Source: Cryomorphaceae bacterium (GTDB lineage: Bacteria > Bacteroidota > Bacteroidia > Flavobacteriales_D > Sanyastnellaceae). Taken from it: a stretch of DNA of 64,000 nt. Below the pieces are notes generated by a model. That model ran no database searches, was not told the DNA's origin, and worked only from the letters and a program-made list of their open reading frames with translations. Positions 26,467-36,768 of the stretch are shown piece by piece. A program made the position numbers and the translations under genes. The DNA lies in contig WGNM01000003.1 of NCBI GenBank assembly GCA_016124575.1, positions 1 to 64,000 on the forward strand. Reading direction: 5' to 3'. How positions within the stretch are numbered: position 1 is the first letter of the stretch; the number at the start of each line of letters is the position of its first letter.

Positions 26467-28350
26467 TTAGTGTTGTATGACCACTCGTTGACGGCTTGTA
26501 ATGCCATCTGCAGTTACGGCAACAAGGTATATACCGCTTGACCAAGCAGAGGTATTTATTTGAAACTGTTGTTTAGCGGCTGCGGTGCTGAGTTGTTGCT
26601 GGTAAATCAGCCTGCCTTGGCTGTCGAAAACCGTTAGATCGGGTTTAATGCCAGTGCACTCAACAGTAAGTTCTTGGTTGGTTGGGTTCGGATAGCAATT
26701 GAGTGTAGCAACTTCCCGATTGATTTCTTCTGTATTCACGACAGGTCCGAAGTTGGCGCGAACCATAGGTGTGTTGAGTGAATAGAACCATGAATTCGGG
26801 AAGAAACGCACCATTGATGTTGAGAGTGGTGATTCTCCTGAAACGGTAAAGAAAACGTCGTCAGGCCCGTTCAGCGTGCCGGCAACGATTAAGTAAACAG
26901 AATCTTTATCCAAAGAAACGGGTTGGCTGAATGGTATTGTCATGACGTTGTTGTCGCCAACTGTGTTGTACGCGCCCGCCGTGACTCCGAATTGTTCAGT
27001 CATGGCAATTGTTGTTGCCACAATACCTCCTTCGAGTTTCATTTTATATATCGCTCCATAAACCGAAGCTGTAGGATCAGTTCCATTCCCGACGGCAATC
27101 GAAACAGAATGGCAGGCTTGGTTATCAGCGGTGATGACAAAGAAGTTACCCATTTCATAGGGGATACCAGCATACTGACTATTGGCAACAAACAATCCTT
27201 CAGTCTCCAAGCGGTCTCGCGAGTAGGTTACATCTGTTACTTCGAAGGTCTGCACGGCATGGTTGTCGTCTGGAGAATCGTCTTCTTCATTTTGTATCAA
27301 TCTGTAATGTGTCGAATATTGCCCCATTTCATTCGATAAGGCATAAGGAGTAGCTCTGAATTCATGGAAATCGTCGGCTCCAAGGGAGATCGGATTGGTG
27401 TAGGTTGTATAGATGGTATCCATGGTTATGTCGTTGCGCAGCACGCCCTCAAGTCGTGAACCTGTTTGGGTTTCTGCTCCCCAGTTGTAACTCTTCACAT
27501 TGAAGTTAACAAGTGGCGACATTTCGGATGGATATTGTGAGTACTCCATGTATTCAAAACCTGTTTCATGACCTTGATCATCGGGATTAAAGTCGCCATA
27601 TGTGGCTGATTCGATGATGAGGTTATTGGTCTCGAGTTCAAAGATTCTAATATCATCAAGCATCCAATAGTAGTAGTTTCCGTCGAAAACGAAACGTATC
27701 TGCACGTCCGACATGCCACCAAGTTGTGTGGTGATGTTGATGCGGTCAAAGCGATCTGGTTCTGATTGGCCGCTGTTAAGTGGGACATCGTTTACCCACA
27801 GTGTTTCCCAATCGCCACTACCTACTTTGTATTCGATACGGGTTTCAGCCTGAAAGTTTTTGCAAAACTGATTGAATCGCAATCCAACTTGTGGATAGGC
27901 TGAAAGATCAAATACAGGCGTTGTCAATGTTGCATAATGTGGCCCTGGTGCTTGTCCGCTGCCGAAATTACCACAAGGACCTACGTTGTCATCCCAGTAA
28001 TTTGAGTCGAAAATAACAAATCCGTTTGCGGCCGTTGGAGATACCATTGGCGGTCCGCTGGTGGTTCCAATTGATATACAAGATCCACGCGTGCCGGCTT
28101 CGTTTGAAGGGTCTGTTGCTGGCCCACGATACTCCCAGGCTGCAGGCGATGGCGTTGCCTCTGTTGTCCACGACGTTGGAATGCCATTGGCAAAATCTTC
28201 TGACCAGATAACGTTTTCGCGTAATGATAATGACACGGTTTCATTTGTGCGATCGGTAAGTATGTAACCTGGCGCTGGTTGCAATACTTGTGCGAAGCTT
28301 GGTGTAGCGAACAGGCACAAAATGGGAATAAGGTTGCGAATGATTCTCAT
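26467..28350 (-). CDS. Secreted jelly-roll protein with T9SS type A tail
   Basis: A 627-residue protein. A signal peptide (TPSFAQ) is followed by a MAM/choice-of-anchor J-like jelly-roll domain at ~45-235 (VIWSEDFANGIPTSW; ANGFVIFDSNYWDD; YYWMLDDIRIFE). A beta-rich region and a type A sorting domain (LNCYPNPTNQELTVE; LTVFDSQGRLIYQQ; SGIYLVAVTA) follow. The two genes upstream have the same design. No catalytic motif seen. A TATCTTCG -7-like box lies at 28378-28385, about 27 nt before the ATG. Confidence 0.85.
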   Translation of the reverse strand: MRIIRNLIPILCLFATPSFAQVLQPAPGYILTDRTNETVSLSLRENVIWSEDFANGIPTSWTTEATPSPAAWEYRGPATDPSNEAGTRGSCISIGTTSGPPMVSPTAANGFVIFDSNYWDDNVGPCGNFGSGQAPGPHYATLTTPVFDLSAYPQVGLRFNQFCKNFQAETRIEYKVGSGDWETLWVNDVPLNSGQSEPDRFDRINITTQLGGMSDVQIRFVFDGNYYYWMLDDIRIFELETNNLIIESATYGDFNPDDQGHETGFEYMEYSQYPSEMSPLVNFNVKSYNWGAETQTGSRLEGVLRNDITMDTIYTTYTNPISLGADDFHEFRATPYALSNEMGQYSTHYRLIQNEEDDSPDDNHAVQTFEVTDVTYSRDRLETEGLFVANSQYAGIPYEMGNFFVITADNQACHSVSIAVGNGTDPTASVYGAIYKMKLEGGIVATTIAMTEQFGVTAGAYNTVGDNNVMTIPFSQPVSLDKDSVYLIVAGTLNGPDDVFFTVSGESPLSTSMVRFFPNSWFYSLNTPMVRANFGPVVNTEEINREVATLNCYPNPTNQELTVECTGIKPDLTVFDSQGRLIYQQQLSTAAAKQQFQINTSAWSSGIYLVAVTADGITSRQRVVIQH

Positions 28351-28475
28351 TTTAGGGTTTTTGCATGATTATAAGGGCGAAGATATGAGTGCAATACTAT
28401 AACCTCATGAGGGAATTGGCTGATACACGTGTAAGAACTTTCCTACAATAAGTTGTTCATAAGCAACTAATTAAG

Positions 28476-28505
28476 CAAAAAAAGCCCCGCATTTGCGGGG
28501 CTTTT
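28476..28505 (-). terminator. Terminator of the T9SS gene at 28524-30572
   Basis: A 10-bp GC-rich stem (AAAGCCCCGC with GCGGGGCTTT, ATTT loop) followed by T's on the minus strand, 19 bp after the stop codon. Confidence 0.9.
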
Positions 28506-28523
28506 CCAATATTCAAATAAGAA

Positions 28524-30572
28524 TTAGTTGTGTTGAACAACCATTTTCTTAGACAAACGCATTCCGTTTGCAACGAATGTGTAAGTGTAGACACCGTCAG
28601 CATATTGGGTTACATCAAGTTGGACATTGTGTGATCCACCAGGAAGTGTACCCATGTCTTTTTGATATACCAAACGACCTTGAATGTCTGTAACCTCGAA
28701 AGCGATGTCACGAGTAGCAGCAAGATCTAGAGTGATAGTAGTGATGTCTGAAGCTGGGTTTGGAACGTTCTGGCTGAAGTTCAAACCTTGCTTGTTAGCC
28801 AATTCATCAACTGCAACGCGCTCAGAGGTAACTAATCGGACAGCAGGTGTTGAGGTTTGAGCCGTAAACCAAATGAATGAACCGTTACCAGCACGTTGGA
28901 AAACACCAGTAGAGTTGTCTGTGTCAGAATCACCAACACCCACAACTGTGAATTCTAGATCCGATTCGAAATCGTTCATCACACCAATGAAGTAATTTAC
29001 ATCATCATTCAAATCAGTGCCGTTCGAAACTCCAAGTTCAACAGCATCTTCAAAAGGGAAGTAAACGAAATCGGCATCTGCAATAGAGTTAGGAATCATT
29101 TCATCGAATACTTCGTAGAAAGAGCTGGTGAAATCAGCATCATTTAAGGCAACGCCAGCAGGAATTTCGTACAAGCGGCCTTCGAATTCAACACCTAATT
29201 CGGTGTCTGGACCAAAAGCAACGAGGAAGCCGTAAGCAGTAGTTCCTGAGTTTGGAGCGCCGTAGAAGCTCCCGTATCCGGTAGGATCGAACAATGTACC
29301 TGCTGTGTTAGCAGTACGTGGTTGAAGTTCAACATCCCATTCGTTTTCATCGTCATGACCATATTCATCAGTAGTATACGAAATCACTTTAGACAATGTG
29401 TTGTTTGTTGTGTTGTCTTCAGCCAAATCACTTGTGAAAGTAACGGTTAGCGTGTAATCTCCAACAGCAGTTGGTGTCCAACCAGTGTCGTGGTACAAAG
29501 TGTCGTTAAGTTGTTGCGGACAAATCAAAGAGTTCGCGCTAGAAGCGATGGTAAAAGGATTTGTAGCAGTTGAGCTAACGATGTTTCCGTCACTATCAGC
29601 GATATCGAAAGTAGCAACAACGTTTGTTTGATCAGCGAAGCCGTTGTTAACAAAAACAGCACCCACTTTCAAACCACCTTGACCTGCTACTATGGCTTGA
29701 GCAATTGGCGTGTGACGGTATTCCCAGTAGTTGAAAACATCACCGTTGAAAAGTTGTGTTACTTCGATGTCACTTTCAATCACGTTCTCACGGATGGTTA
29801 CATCATCAATTGACCAGAAATAGTGAGAGTAACCGTTACCAACGATAGGGTTTTGCTTGTAAGCAAAGCGAATTCTTACTTCAGATTCACCAGCAGCAAC
29901 ACAAGATACGTCAACACTTGTTGGTAGTGGGTTTGCCGAACCGGTGTTAGCCGACTCGATAAATGACCCATGTCCTGGGAATGTTACCCACGATGTTCCG
30001 CCGTCGTTCGATACTTCCAAGAAGAAAGGAGCGAAAGAGAAACAGCAGTAGCGGAAGTATTGTTCCCAATCAACGATTACAGATGACAACAAAGTCATAT
30101 CCATAACTGGAGACACCAACCATCCTTCAACATCTACGTATTGCTCGTCGCCATTGATTACGCCTTCGTTGGCACCCGCAAATTGTGTATTGTACTTATC
30201 ACAGTCGAAAATAATCCAACCGTCTGTTGCAGATGAAGAATTCAATTGACCTTGGGCGGCAGACCACTCACCTGCCGGACTATCAGCATCAGCTACCATC
30301 CAAATGGTGTTGTTACCGCTGTCTTCAAATGTCCACTCGCCGAAAGTATTGTTTCCAGCAAATCCATTTGAGAAATCTTCGTAGAAGAAAATTGAACCAC
30401 CGCCGCGCTGCGCAGCGATTTGTTTAAGTTTCTCGCCCTTCTCCAGGTTAGCGCGAACTTCATCTTCTGACTGATTGCTTACAGCAGAATTTAGTATCTC
30501 TGGCTGTACGCGCTGTGCATTTAGCGAGGTGAAAACCAAGCATGCACCTACTATTAGGTAGAACTTCTTCAT
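28524..30572 (-). CDS. Secreted jelly-roll protein with T9SS type A tail
   Basis: A 682-residue protein: signal peptide (TSLNAQ), jelly-roll domain at ~55-260 (FFYEDFSNGFAGNNTFGEW; TDGWIIFDCDKYN; SHYFWSIDDVTIRE), a CARDB-like beta domain (~290-390; TFTSDLAEDNTTNNTLS), a second beta domain, and a type A sorting domain (SQNVPNPASDITTITLD; VTDIQGRLVYQKD; ADGVYTYTFV). The tail and mid-region closely resemble the next gene at 30686-32590, so the pair are paralogues. Expected to be exported by Sec and then T9SS. Function unknown. Confidence 0.87.
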   Translation of the reverse strand: MKKFYLIVGACLVFTSLNAQRVQPEILNSAVSNQSEDEVRANLEKGEKLKQIAAQRGGGSIFFYEDFSNGFAGNNTFGEWTFEDSGNNTIWMVADADSPAGEWSAAQGQLNSSSATDGWIIFDCDKYNTQFAGANEGVINGDEQYVDVEGWLVSPVMDMTLLSSVIVDWEQYFRYCCFSFAPFFLEVSNDGGTSWVTFPGHGSFIESANTGSANPLPTSVDVSCVAAGESEVRIRFAYKQNPIVGNGYSHYFWSIDDVTIRENVIESDIEVTQLFNGDVFNYWEYRHTPIAQAIVAGQGGLKVGAVFVNNGFADQTNVVATFDIADSDGNIVSSTATNPFTIASSANSLICPQQLNDTLYHDTGWTPTAVGDYTLTVTFTSDLAEDNTTNNTLSKVISYTTDEYGHDDENEWDVELQPRTANTAGTLFDPTGYGSFYGAPNSGTTAYGFLVAFGPDTELGVEFEGRLYEIPAGVALNDADFTSSFYEVFDEMIPNSIADADFVYFPFEDAVELGVSNGTDLNDDVNYFIGVMNDFESDLEFTVVGVGDSDTDNSTGVFQRAGNGSFIWFTAQTSTPAVRLVTSERVAVDELANKQGLNFSQNVPNPASDITTITLDLAATRDIAFEVTDIQGRLVYQKDMGTLPGGSHNVQLDVTQYADGVYTYTFVANGMRLSKKMVVQHN

Positions 30573-30634
30573 TTATTTAAGTTTTGAGGATGAAAAATAC
30601 GGAAAGATTTGGCACGAAGCCTCGTTAAAAAATG

Positions 30635-30665
30635 AAAAATGGCCCCATAAAGAGGCCATTTTTTC
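30635..30665 (-). terminator. Terminator of the T9SS gene at 30686-32590
   Basis: Stem AAAAATGGCC with GGCCATTTTT and 9-nt loop, T-rich on the minus-strand exit side. It lies 21 bp after the stop. Confidence 0.8.
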
Positions 30666-30685
30666 CGGATTATTTAAATCCAAGC

Positions 30686-32590
30686 TTATTTCACCATCAT
30701 CTTACGAGTAGCAGTTTCACCAGCTACAGTAAGCGTGTAGTTGTACATTCCAGCAGCTAGGTTAGACGTGTTCATTTCGAATACGTGCTCACCAGCTGAT
30801 TGATGTCCAAGATCTTGAACAAAAACTACTTTACCAGTAAGGTCAGTAACCTTGAAACTAGCAGAACCAGCAACGTTCATGTTGTAGTTGATGCGAGTAT
30901 TAGCAACAGCTGGGTTTGGCATGTTTTGAGACAAGCTGAAGTTAACCGTTGTGTTCTCAGAACCTGAGTGAATGTTAACAGAAGGATCCATGTTCAAACG
31001 AATCATTGGTGTTTCATTGGTGTAGTACCAATCGAAACCAGCATTTCCGAAATCGCCATATACAAATGCTGTTTGATCAGGAGTGTAGATTGACTCACCC
31101 ATGCGCACTCCAGAACCTCCGTAGCTTTCAAAAGCAGCAACAAAACCGTCTCCGTCTGCAACGTCGATTGGATCTTCAAGAATGAATGTGTACCAATTAA
31201 CCTCACCATCTGTACCGTCATTCAAGAATGCAGGGTTCAAATCCAATTCTTCAGAAGAAGATACAATAGCATCAAGATCGTCGAATGAACGGATAGAAGC
31301 AATGATTGGAGCACCAGCATCACCAGCAACAAGTGCCACTTCAATTGCGGTGATGGTACCATCTCCAAAGAATTGGAATGGAACAGCGCTAATGAAGTTG
31401 TCGGTATAAGCAGCAGCTGGGAAGAAGCTTGCATAAGTTTTGTCATCACGACCATACTGGTATTCAGTAATTTCAAACGAACGTGTTGCTGTGTTGTCAG
31501 CAGTGTTGTTGTCAGCAGCATCAGCAGATATGGTGAAAGTAACATCGTACGTGCCTACTGTAGTAGGAAGAACATATCCTTCAGCGCGAAGTGTGTCAGA
31601 ACCAGTGTAAGCAAGTGTAATCGGATCAGAAACAACTTGGTTCCCGTCAGAAATATCACAAGTCATGATCACGTTGGTTTGTTCTGCATAACCAATGTTC
31701 TTAACCTCAGCAGCCATTTGAACTTCTGTAGACTGAGAAGCAGGAATTGCAGTGTATCCGTACATGTTTGTTCCAAAATAGTCTGTGTAAGTAACGTAGT
31801 CGTCAACACGGATATCGTTCTCAGCAGTGTCGAAGAAAGTCAAATCGTCAACAAACCAAGCGTAACCCCAAGTACCTTTCCAACGGAAACGCAACCAAAC
31901 TTGTGATTGATCACCAGCAGCTGCTGTGATGTCGAAAATTATCTCAGTTGGATTACTTACCGGATCTTGAGTACCCATTTCTGGGAAGATCTCCCAACGT
32001 GCTTGAACTGGACCATCGCCATCACCGAAATCAACAAAACCGTCAGCAACTTCGAAAGTTGTCGGACTTGGCCAGGTTGTTCCATCGCGAGATACTTCAA
32101 CTAGACAGTATTCGTTACCATCACTTGATCCACCATCCCACATGCGGTATTGGTTCAAGAATGACACAGAAACAAAAGGGTGACCACTACAGTCAACTGG
32201 GTTAACCATTTGGAACCAACAGTTTTCAATACCTGCCCCACCTTCTTCTCCTCCGAACTCATCAGAGTCAACCATCATGTAACCATTAGCTGCAGATGTA
32301 GAGTTGATAGCATCAATTGGCGCAAATCCACCACAGGTCAAACCTGTTCCACATTCAAACTGAAGATCAACGAATTGGTTAAATCCATTGCTCAGAGCAT
32401 TGTCAATTGCCCATTCTGAACAATCGTTAAATTCATTCGTGTAAAACTCAACGCGGTCAGCAGACGGTGTAATTGTCTGATTCTTTGAGCGCAGGTCGCG
32501 AGCTTTTTCTTTAGCAACAGGTCCAACACCTTGAGCAAAAGCTCCGGCTGACATGATTGATAATAGTGCTACAGCGTAAATTTTCTTCAT
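30686..32590 (-). CDS. Secreted jelly-roll protein with T9SS type A tail
   Basis: A 634-residue paralogue of the preceding entry. Signal peptide (SAGAFAQ), jelly-roll region at ~45-255 (EFYTNEFNDCSEW; NGYMMVDSDEFGGEEG; GYAWFVDDLTFFD), CARDB-like domain (ADAADNNTADNTATRSFEI), a further beta domain and a type A sorting domain (SQNMPNPAVANTRINYN; VTDLTGKVVFVQD; AAGMYNYTLTVAG). A perfect -7 box TATATTTG lies at 32637-32644, about 46 nt before the ATG, so this gene has an ordinary leader. Monocistronic, with its own terminator. Function unknown. Confidence 0.87.
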   Translation of the reverse strand: MKKIYAVALLSIMSAGAFAQGVGPVAKEKARDLRSKNQTITPSADRVEFYTNEFNDCSEWAIDNALSNGFNQFVDLQFECGTGLTCGGFAPIDAINSTSAANGYMMVDSDEFGGEEGGAGIENCWFQMVNPVDCSGHPFVSVSFLNQYRMWDGGSSDGNEYCLVEVSRDGTTWPSPTTFEVADGFVDFGDGDGPVQARWEIFPEMGTQDPVSNPTEIIFDITAAAGDQSQVWLRFRWKGTWGYAWFVDDLTFFDTAENDIRVDDYVTYTDYFGTNMYGYTAIPASQSTEVQMAAEVKNIGYAEQTNVIMTCDISDGNQVVSDPITLAYTGSDTLRAEGYVLPTTVGTYDVTFTISADAADNNTADNTATRSFEITEYQYGRDDKTYASFFPAAAYTDNFISAVPFQFFGDGTITAIEVALVAGDAGAPIIASIRSFDDLDAIVSSSEELDLNPAFLNDGTDGEVNWYTFILEDPIDVADGDGFVAAFESYGGSGVRMGESIYTPDQTAFVYGDFGNAGFDWYYTNETPMIRLNMDPSVNIHSGSENTTVNFSLSQNMPNPAVANTRINYNMNVAGSASFKVTDLTGKVVFVQDLGHQSAGEHVFEMNTSNLAAGMYNYTLTVAGETATRKMMVK

Positions 32591-32636
32591 AACTTACCAA
32601 TTAGTGTTTTGAGTAAATAAGTAATTCTCAGAGACG

Positions 32637-32644
32637 CAAATATA
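32637..32644 (-). promoter_or_regulatory. -7 promoter box of the T9SS gene 30686-32590
   Basis: TATATTTG on the minus strand, a perfect TAnnTTTG match 46 bp before the start. Unlike the short-leader genes, this predicts a leader of about 40 nt. Confidence 0.55.
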
Positions 32645-32730
32645 TAAATCTTTATAATTCAGATGCGCTTTTGATTGCGATGAAACACATGAATGTGATT
32701 ATATCGCTATCGTTTTAAGGTAATTAATAC

Positions 32731-32757
32731 AAAGAAGGAGGGAAATACCCTCCTTCT
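32731..32757 (-). terminator. Terminator of gcvP
   Basis: A 9-bp stem (GAAGGAGGG at 32734-32742 with CCCTCCTTC at 32748-32756, AAATA loop). The T-run on the minus strand is short (TTTGT). 22 bp after the gcvP stop. Confidence 0.7.
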
Positions 32758-32778
32758 TCAGTTAATTCTTCGATGATG

Positions 32779-35622
32779 TTATGCCGGTATTTCGTCGTAC
32801 ATTTCTGTAGGTGGACAAACACAAACCAGATTTCTATCACCGTAGGCATTGTCTACCCGCGCTACACTCACCCAAAATTTCGCTTGGCGAAGACCGGGAA
32901 CAGGGTAAACGGCCTTTTCGCGGCTGTATGCATGATCCCATTTGTCTGAACATGCTTCATCCGCCGTGTGAGGCGCCATTTTTAATACGTTGTCATGTGC
33001 GTCGTATTTGCCCTCTACTACTTCTTCGATTTCTTTTCTGATCTCAAGCATGGCCTCGCAAAAACGATCGATTTCTTGCAAACTTTCACTTTCTGTTGGC
33101 TCAATCATCAATGTCCCAGCTACTGGAAAAGAAACCGTTGGAGCATGGAATCCATAGTCAATTAATCGTTTTGCGATATCTTCTACCTCAATTCCATATT
33201 GTTTGAATGCTCTGCAATCGAGAATCATTTCGTGGGCAACGGTGCCACTTGCTCCTCGGTACAAAATCGGATATGCTTTTTCTAAGCGCGCACGTATGTA
33301 ATTCGCGTTCAAAATAGCGTAACGTGTTGAATCGGTAACTCCTGCAGCACCCAACATCTTGATGTATCCATAAGAAATCAGAAGTATGAGTGCGCTTCCC
33401 CATGGGGCTGAAGAAACAGCGTGAATGGCTGAGTCTCCGCCGGTAGCAATCACGGGGTTACCTGGTAAGAATGGCACCAAATGAGCCGCTACTCCAATTG
33501 GGCCCATGCCCGGTCCACCACCACCATGCGGAATGGCAAAGGTTTTATGCAGGTTCAAGTGACACACGTCGGCGCCAATTGAACCCGGATTGGTCAAACC
33601 TACTTGCGCATTCATATTCGCGCCGTCCATGTAGACTTGTCCGCCATGCGAATGTATTATGCTGTTTATCTCTACAATGGCCTCTTCAAACACGCCATGT
33701 GTAGATGGGTAGGTGATCATCAAGGCCCCGAGGTTGGCGCTGTGCATCTCTGCTTTCTCCTTCAAGTCGGCAACATCTACGTTTCCATTGTCGTCGCATT
33801 TTACTACCACAACCTTCATTCCGGCCATAACGGCCGTTGCAGGATTGGTACCATGCGCTGAAGAAGGAATCAAACAGATATTGCGGTGGCTTTCACCGCG
33901 GCTTTCATGGTATGCACGAATTACCAACAATCCGGCAAATTCACCCTGAGCGCCGGAATTTGGCTGCAATGAGACATCGGCAAAACCGGTGATTTCCGAC
34001 AAGTCTTTGCGCAATTCGTTGAGCATTTCATGGAATCCAGCAACTTGCTCAACTGGCGCGAAAGGATGCAGATTGGCGAATTCAGGCCAAGTTATTGGCA
34101 TCAATTCACTTGCTGCGTTCAGTTTCATGGTGCATGACCCCAAAGCGATCATGGCGTGTGTTAGCGACAAATCTTTGTTCTCCAAACGCTTCAAATAACG
34201 CATCATCTCTGTTTCTGAATGATAACGGTTGAATACGTCGTGAACCAAGATGTCGGTCTTGCGGACGTGAGCACCAAGCACATTGCTGCCCGTTGGGGCA
34301 TAAAGGGCTTCGATTCCAAAAACGCGCAAAAGGGCTTGTATGCTTTCTGCTGTATCGCCTTCGCTCATGGAGATGCCGATATGACCATCAGCATGATACC
34401 GCAAGTTGATGTGCGAAGCCTCTGCTTTCTGGCGAATTTCTTGACCTCGGCTACCTGCATCAATTAACAAGGTGTCGAAGAAGTTGGTGTTTTTCTGTGT
34501 CCACCCCGTAGCAGTCAAATGCTTTGAAACAAACACGGCTTTGTCGTGAATGTCTCCAGCAATTTTTGACAGTCCAGCAGGACCGTGATACACGGCATAC
34601 ATCGATGCCATAACAGCCAACAAGGCTTGAGCAGTGCAAATATTTGATGTCGCTTTATCGCGACGGATATGCTGTTCACGTGTTTGCAACGCCATCCGCA
34701 GTCCGAGATGTCCGCGACGGTCTTTCGAAACACCGATGATTCGTCCAGGTAAGCTGCGCTTGAAATCTTCGGTAGAAGCGAAAAACGCTGCATGCGGTCC
34801 GCCATAACCCATTGGTACTCCAAATCGCTGTGAGTTGCCCAATACTACGTCGGCTCCCCATTCTCCGGGTGCTTTCAAGCTAACAAGGGCCATCAAATCT
34901 GTTGCTACAGCAACAAAGGCTCCTGCAGTGTGGGCCTCATTTGTCAGCAACTGATAATCGGTTATTGATCCGTCTCCATTTGGATATTGAACCAAACAAC
35001 CAAACACGCTATCGTCGAATAAGATGTGCTCGCGAGCAACGGTAACGACTTCTATGCCGAGGTGTTTGGCGCGCATCTGCACTACCGACAAGGTTTGAGG
35101 ATATACAGTGCTTTCAACCAAAAAGCGATTGGCATTGGCTTTTGCTTTCGGACGACTGTTGAAGAACATGATCATGGCCTCAGCGGCCGATGTGCCTTCA
35201 TCCAACAAGGAGGCATTCGCAATTGGCATTCCCGTTAAATCACAAACCATGGTTTGGAAATTCAACAAAGCTTCAAGTCGACCCTGTGCAATTTCTGCTT
35301 GATAAGGGGTGTAGGCGGTGTACCATCCTGGGTTTTCAAGCACGTTGCGAAGTACAACCGGCGGGACGATGGTTGGGTAATAACCCATACCTATGTAAGA
35401 GGTTGTGATCTTGTTTTTCGACGCGATCTTACTCAGGTGATCGAGGTAGGCGTCTTCAGTCATTGCGGCTGAAAGCTTCAACTCCCCTTTCAAGCGAATG
35501 TTCGCAGGAACGGTTTTGCTGATGAGCTCTTCCATTGAAGAAACGCCAATGGTTTGAAACATGTGAGATGTTTCTGATTCACGCGGGCCTATATGCCGCG
35601 AAGCGAAAGTGCCGGTTTTCAT
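32779..35622 (-). CDS. gcvP: Glycine dehydrogenase (decarboxylating), P-protein
   Basis: A 947-residue single-chain P-protein of the glycine cleavage system, which decarboxylates glycine and passes the aminomethyl group to lipoylated GcvH. Two homologous halves are present; the C-terminal half holds the PLP-lysine motif [16 protein letters not shown]. The N-terminal half has [12 protein letters not shown]. The start at 35622 ([13 protein letters not shown]) matches the family; the frame continues to 35733 without similarity and overlaps the divergent gene's promoter. GcvT and GcvH are not in the window. A TATATTTG box lies about 26 nt before the ATG. Confidence 0.97.
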   Translation of the reverse strand: MKTGTFASRHIGPRESETSHMFQTIGVSSMEELISKTVPANIRLKGELKLSAAMTEDAYLDHLSKIASKNKITTSYIGMGYYPTIVPPVVLRNVLENPGWYTAYTPYQAEIAQGRLEALLNFQTMVCDLTGMPIANASLLDEGTSAAEAMIMFFNSRPKAKANANRFLVESTVYPQTLSVVQMRAKHLGIEVVTVAREHILFDDSVFGCLVQYPNGDGSITDYQLLTNEAHTAGAFVAVATDLMALVSLKAPGEWGADVVLGNSQRFGVPMGYGGPHAAFFASTEDFKRSLPGRIIGVSKDRRGHLGLRMALQTREQHIRRDKATSNICTAQALLAVMASMYAVYHGPAGLSKIAGDIHDKAVFVSKHLTATGWTQKNTNFFDTLLIDAGSRGQEIRQKAEASHINLRYHADGHIGISMSEGDTAESIQALLRVFGIEALYAPTGSNVLGAHVRKTDILVHDVFNRYHSETEMMRYLKRLENKDLSLTHAMIALGSCTMKLNAASELMPITWPEFANLHPFAPVEQVAGFHEMLNELRKDLSEITGFADVSLQPNSGAQGEFAGLLVIRAYHESRGESHRNICLIPSSAHGTNPATAVMAGMKVVVVKCDDNGNVDVADLKEKAEMHSANLGALMITYPSTHGVFEEAIVEINSIIHSHGGQVYMDGANMNAQVGLTNPGSIGADVCHLNLHKTFAIPHGGGGPGMGPIGVAAHLVPFLPGNPVIATGGDSAIHAVSSAPWGSALILLISYGYIKMLGAAGVTDSTRYAILNANYIRARLEKAYPILYRGASGTVAHEMILDCRAFKQYGIEVEDIAKRLIDYGFHAPTVSFPVAGTLMIEPTESESLQEIDRFCEAMLEIRKEIEEVVEGKYDAHDNVLKMAPHTADEACSDKWDHAYSREKAVYPVPGLRQAKFWVSVARVDNAYGDRNLVCVCPPTEMYDEIPA

Positions 35623-35760
35623 GCCTGCAATGGGTTTAAATTTGGAAGCAAATATAACTTTCTTCTGTGCGTGTTTATCACAACCCTCTCGCAGTTTATT
35701 CACCATTCGGGTTAGATGCTTTTCAACAATCAAAGTCGGCTAAGGTTCGCACCGACTTCG

Positions 35761-35768
35761 TACATTTG
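35761..35768 (+). promoter_or_regulatory. -7 promoter box of the gene at 35782
   Basis: TACATTTG, a perfect TAnnTTTG match 13 nt before the ATG at 35782. Confidence 0.55.
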
Positions 35769-35781
35769 GCAAAACGGGATT

Positions 35782-36768
35782 ATGAGGATTTTTTTTGTGT
35801 TGTGTTTGTTGCTGCTTTCTGCGTTTGGCAATGCTCAACAAGAATGGGTTCCTGCATTAAAGGGTGTAGCAGGTGGTTTAATAGGCGACTTAAGAGTTCA
35901 ACCTACCGATAGTTTATGTGTCAGTAAGTTTAAAACAAGTCCTGATTTCAACGCAAATCAAGCGTCTTCAATTGAAGCGGTTTTTATAAATCAGCTTTCT
36001 GCAGCTGCCAAAGGAGCCCGAATTGAGTATCCGTGTGCCTCGCCCAATGGCATTCAGGTAATCGGTGAATTGAGTTTCGAGGGCGACTACATTCAAACGG
36101 TTGTTGACGTCCCAGCCGCCGAATGGCATTCTAAAGTACTCCTCCCGCAAGTTGAAAATCTTTCTATCCAAGAAATAGATGTCTTCAACCAACAGCATTT
36201 TCAATTGCCCTCACTGCCAGCGAAGGCAACCATTCTCCGCATGTCGGGCGATGAACTGCCGTGTACGTTGATCGCTAGCGACGGAATAGACTTGGTGTTC
36301 GATACTGAAAGAAAAGGGAAAACCAAACGTCGTGCACTCCACAAATCGGAGGTTTTTGCGGTAAAATTTGATTCGGGAGAATGGGTGCTGTATGCGCCAG
36401 ATGCCTTTCTTGGCGATGATCTTTCGGTTGATGAAATGCGGGTTTTTATGGCTGGGGAACAAGACGGACGAAATCACGATGTCTTGCCAACTGTGCTGAT
36501 AGGTGTTGCTGTGGGTGCCGCCGGTCCGATTGTATCTGAAGGTGGACTGGTGCTGACTGTTTTGCCGGTTATCGCATACGGGTTGTTTCCTCTCATCCCG
36601 TACATCAAGGTGCAGGGCAAGAACATCTCGAATCCGGGCTACAAATACAATGAGCTTTATGCAGAGGGCTATGAGCGCAGTGCACGACCAAAAAAAGTTG
36701 TTGGTGCCTTCAAAGGTGCCGGTGCCGGAATGGTTGCTGGCATCATGGCCTTCTTTCTGATGAAGTAA
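35782..36768 (+). CDS. Exported protein of unknown function with C-terminal glycine-rich membrane segments
   Basis: A 328-residue protein. A signal peptide (LLLSAFGNAQQ) is followed by a soluble region (~20-235) in which LRMSGDELPCTLIASDG and HKSEVFAVKFDSGEW look like short beta repeats often seen in Bacteroidota hypothetical proteins. Two hydrophobic Gly-rich segments lie near 242-275 and at the extreme C-terminus (FKGAGAGMVAGIMAFFLMK). The start at 35782 is chosen because it opens the signal peptide and follows a TACATTTG box. The stop overlaps the next ATG by one base (TAATG), so it is coupled to the UbiA-like gene. No family recognised. Confidence 0.65.
   Translation: MRIFFVLCLLLLSAFGNAQQEWVPALKGVAGGLIGDLRVQPTDSLCVSKFKTSPDFNANQASSIEAVFINQLSAAAKGARIEYPCASPNGIQVIGELSFEGDYIQTVVDVPAAEWHSKVLLPQVENLSIQEIDVFNQQHFQLPSLPAKATILRMSGDELPCTLIASDGIDLVFDTERKGKTKRRALHKSEVFAVKFDSGEWVLYAPDAFLGDDLSVDEMRVFMAGEQDGRNHDVLPTVLIGVAVGAAGPIVSEGGLVLTVLPVIAYGLFPLIPYIKVQGKNISNPGYKYNELYAEGYERSARPKKVVGAFKGAGAGMVAGIMAFFLMK

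Noticed and set aside
31373-31906. Long plus-strand open frame (177 codons) inside the T9SS gene at 30686-32590
   Set aside because: It is opposite a well-supported gene with signal peptide and sorting domain; the product has no domain and results from biased codons.
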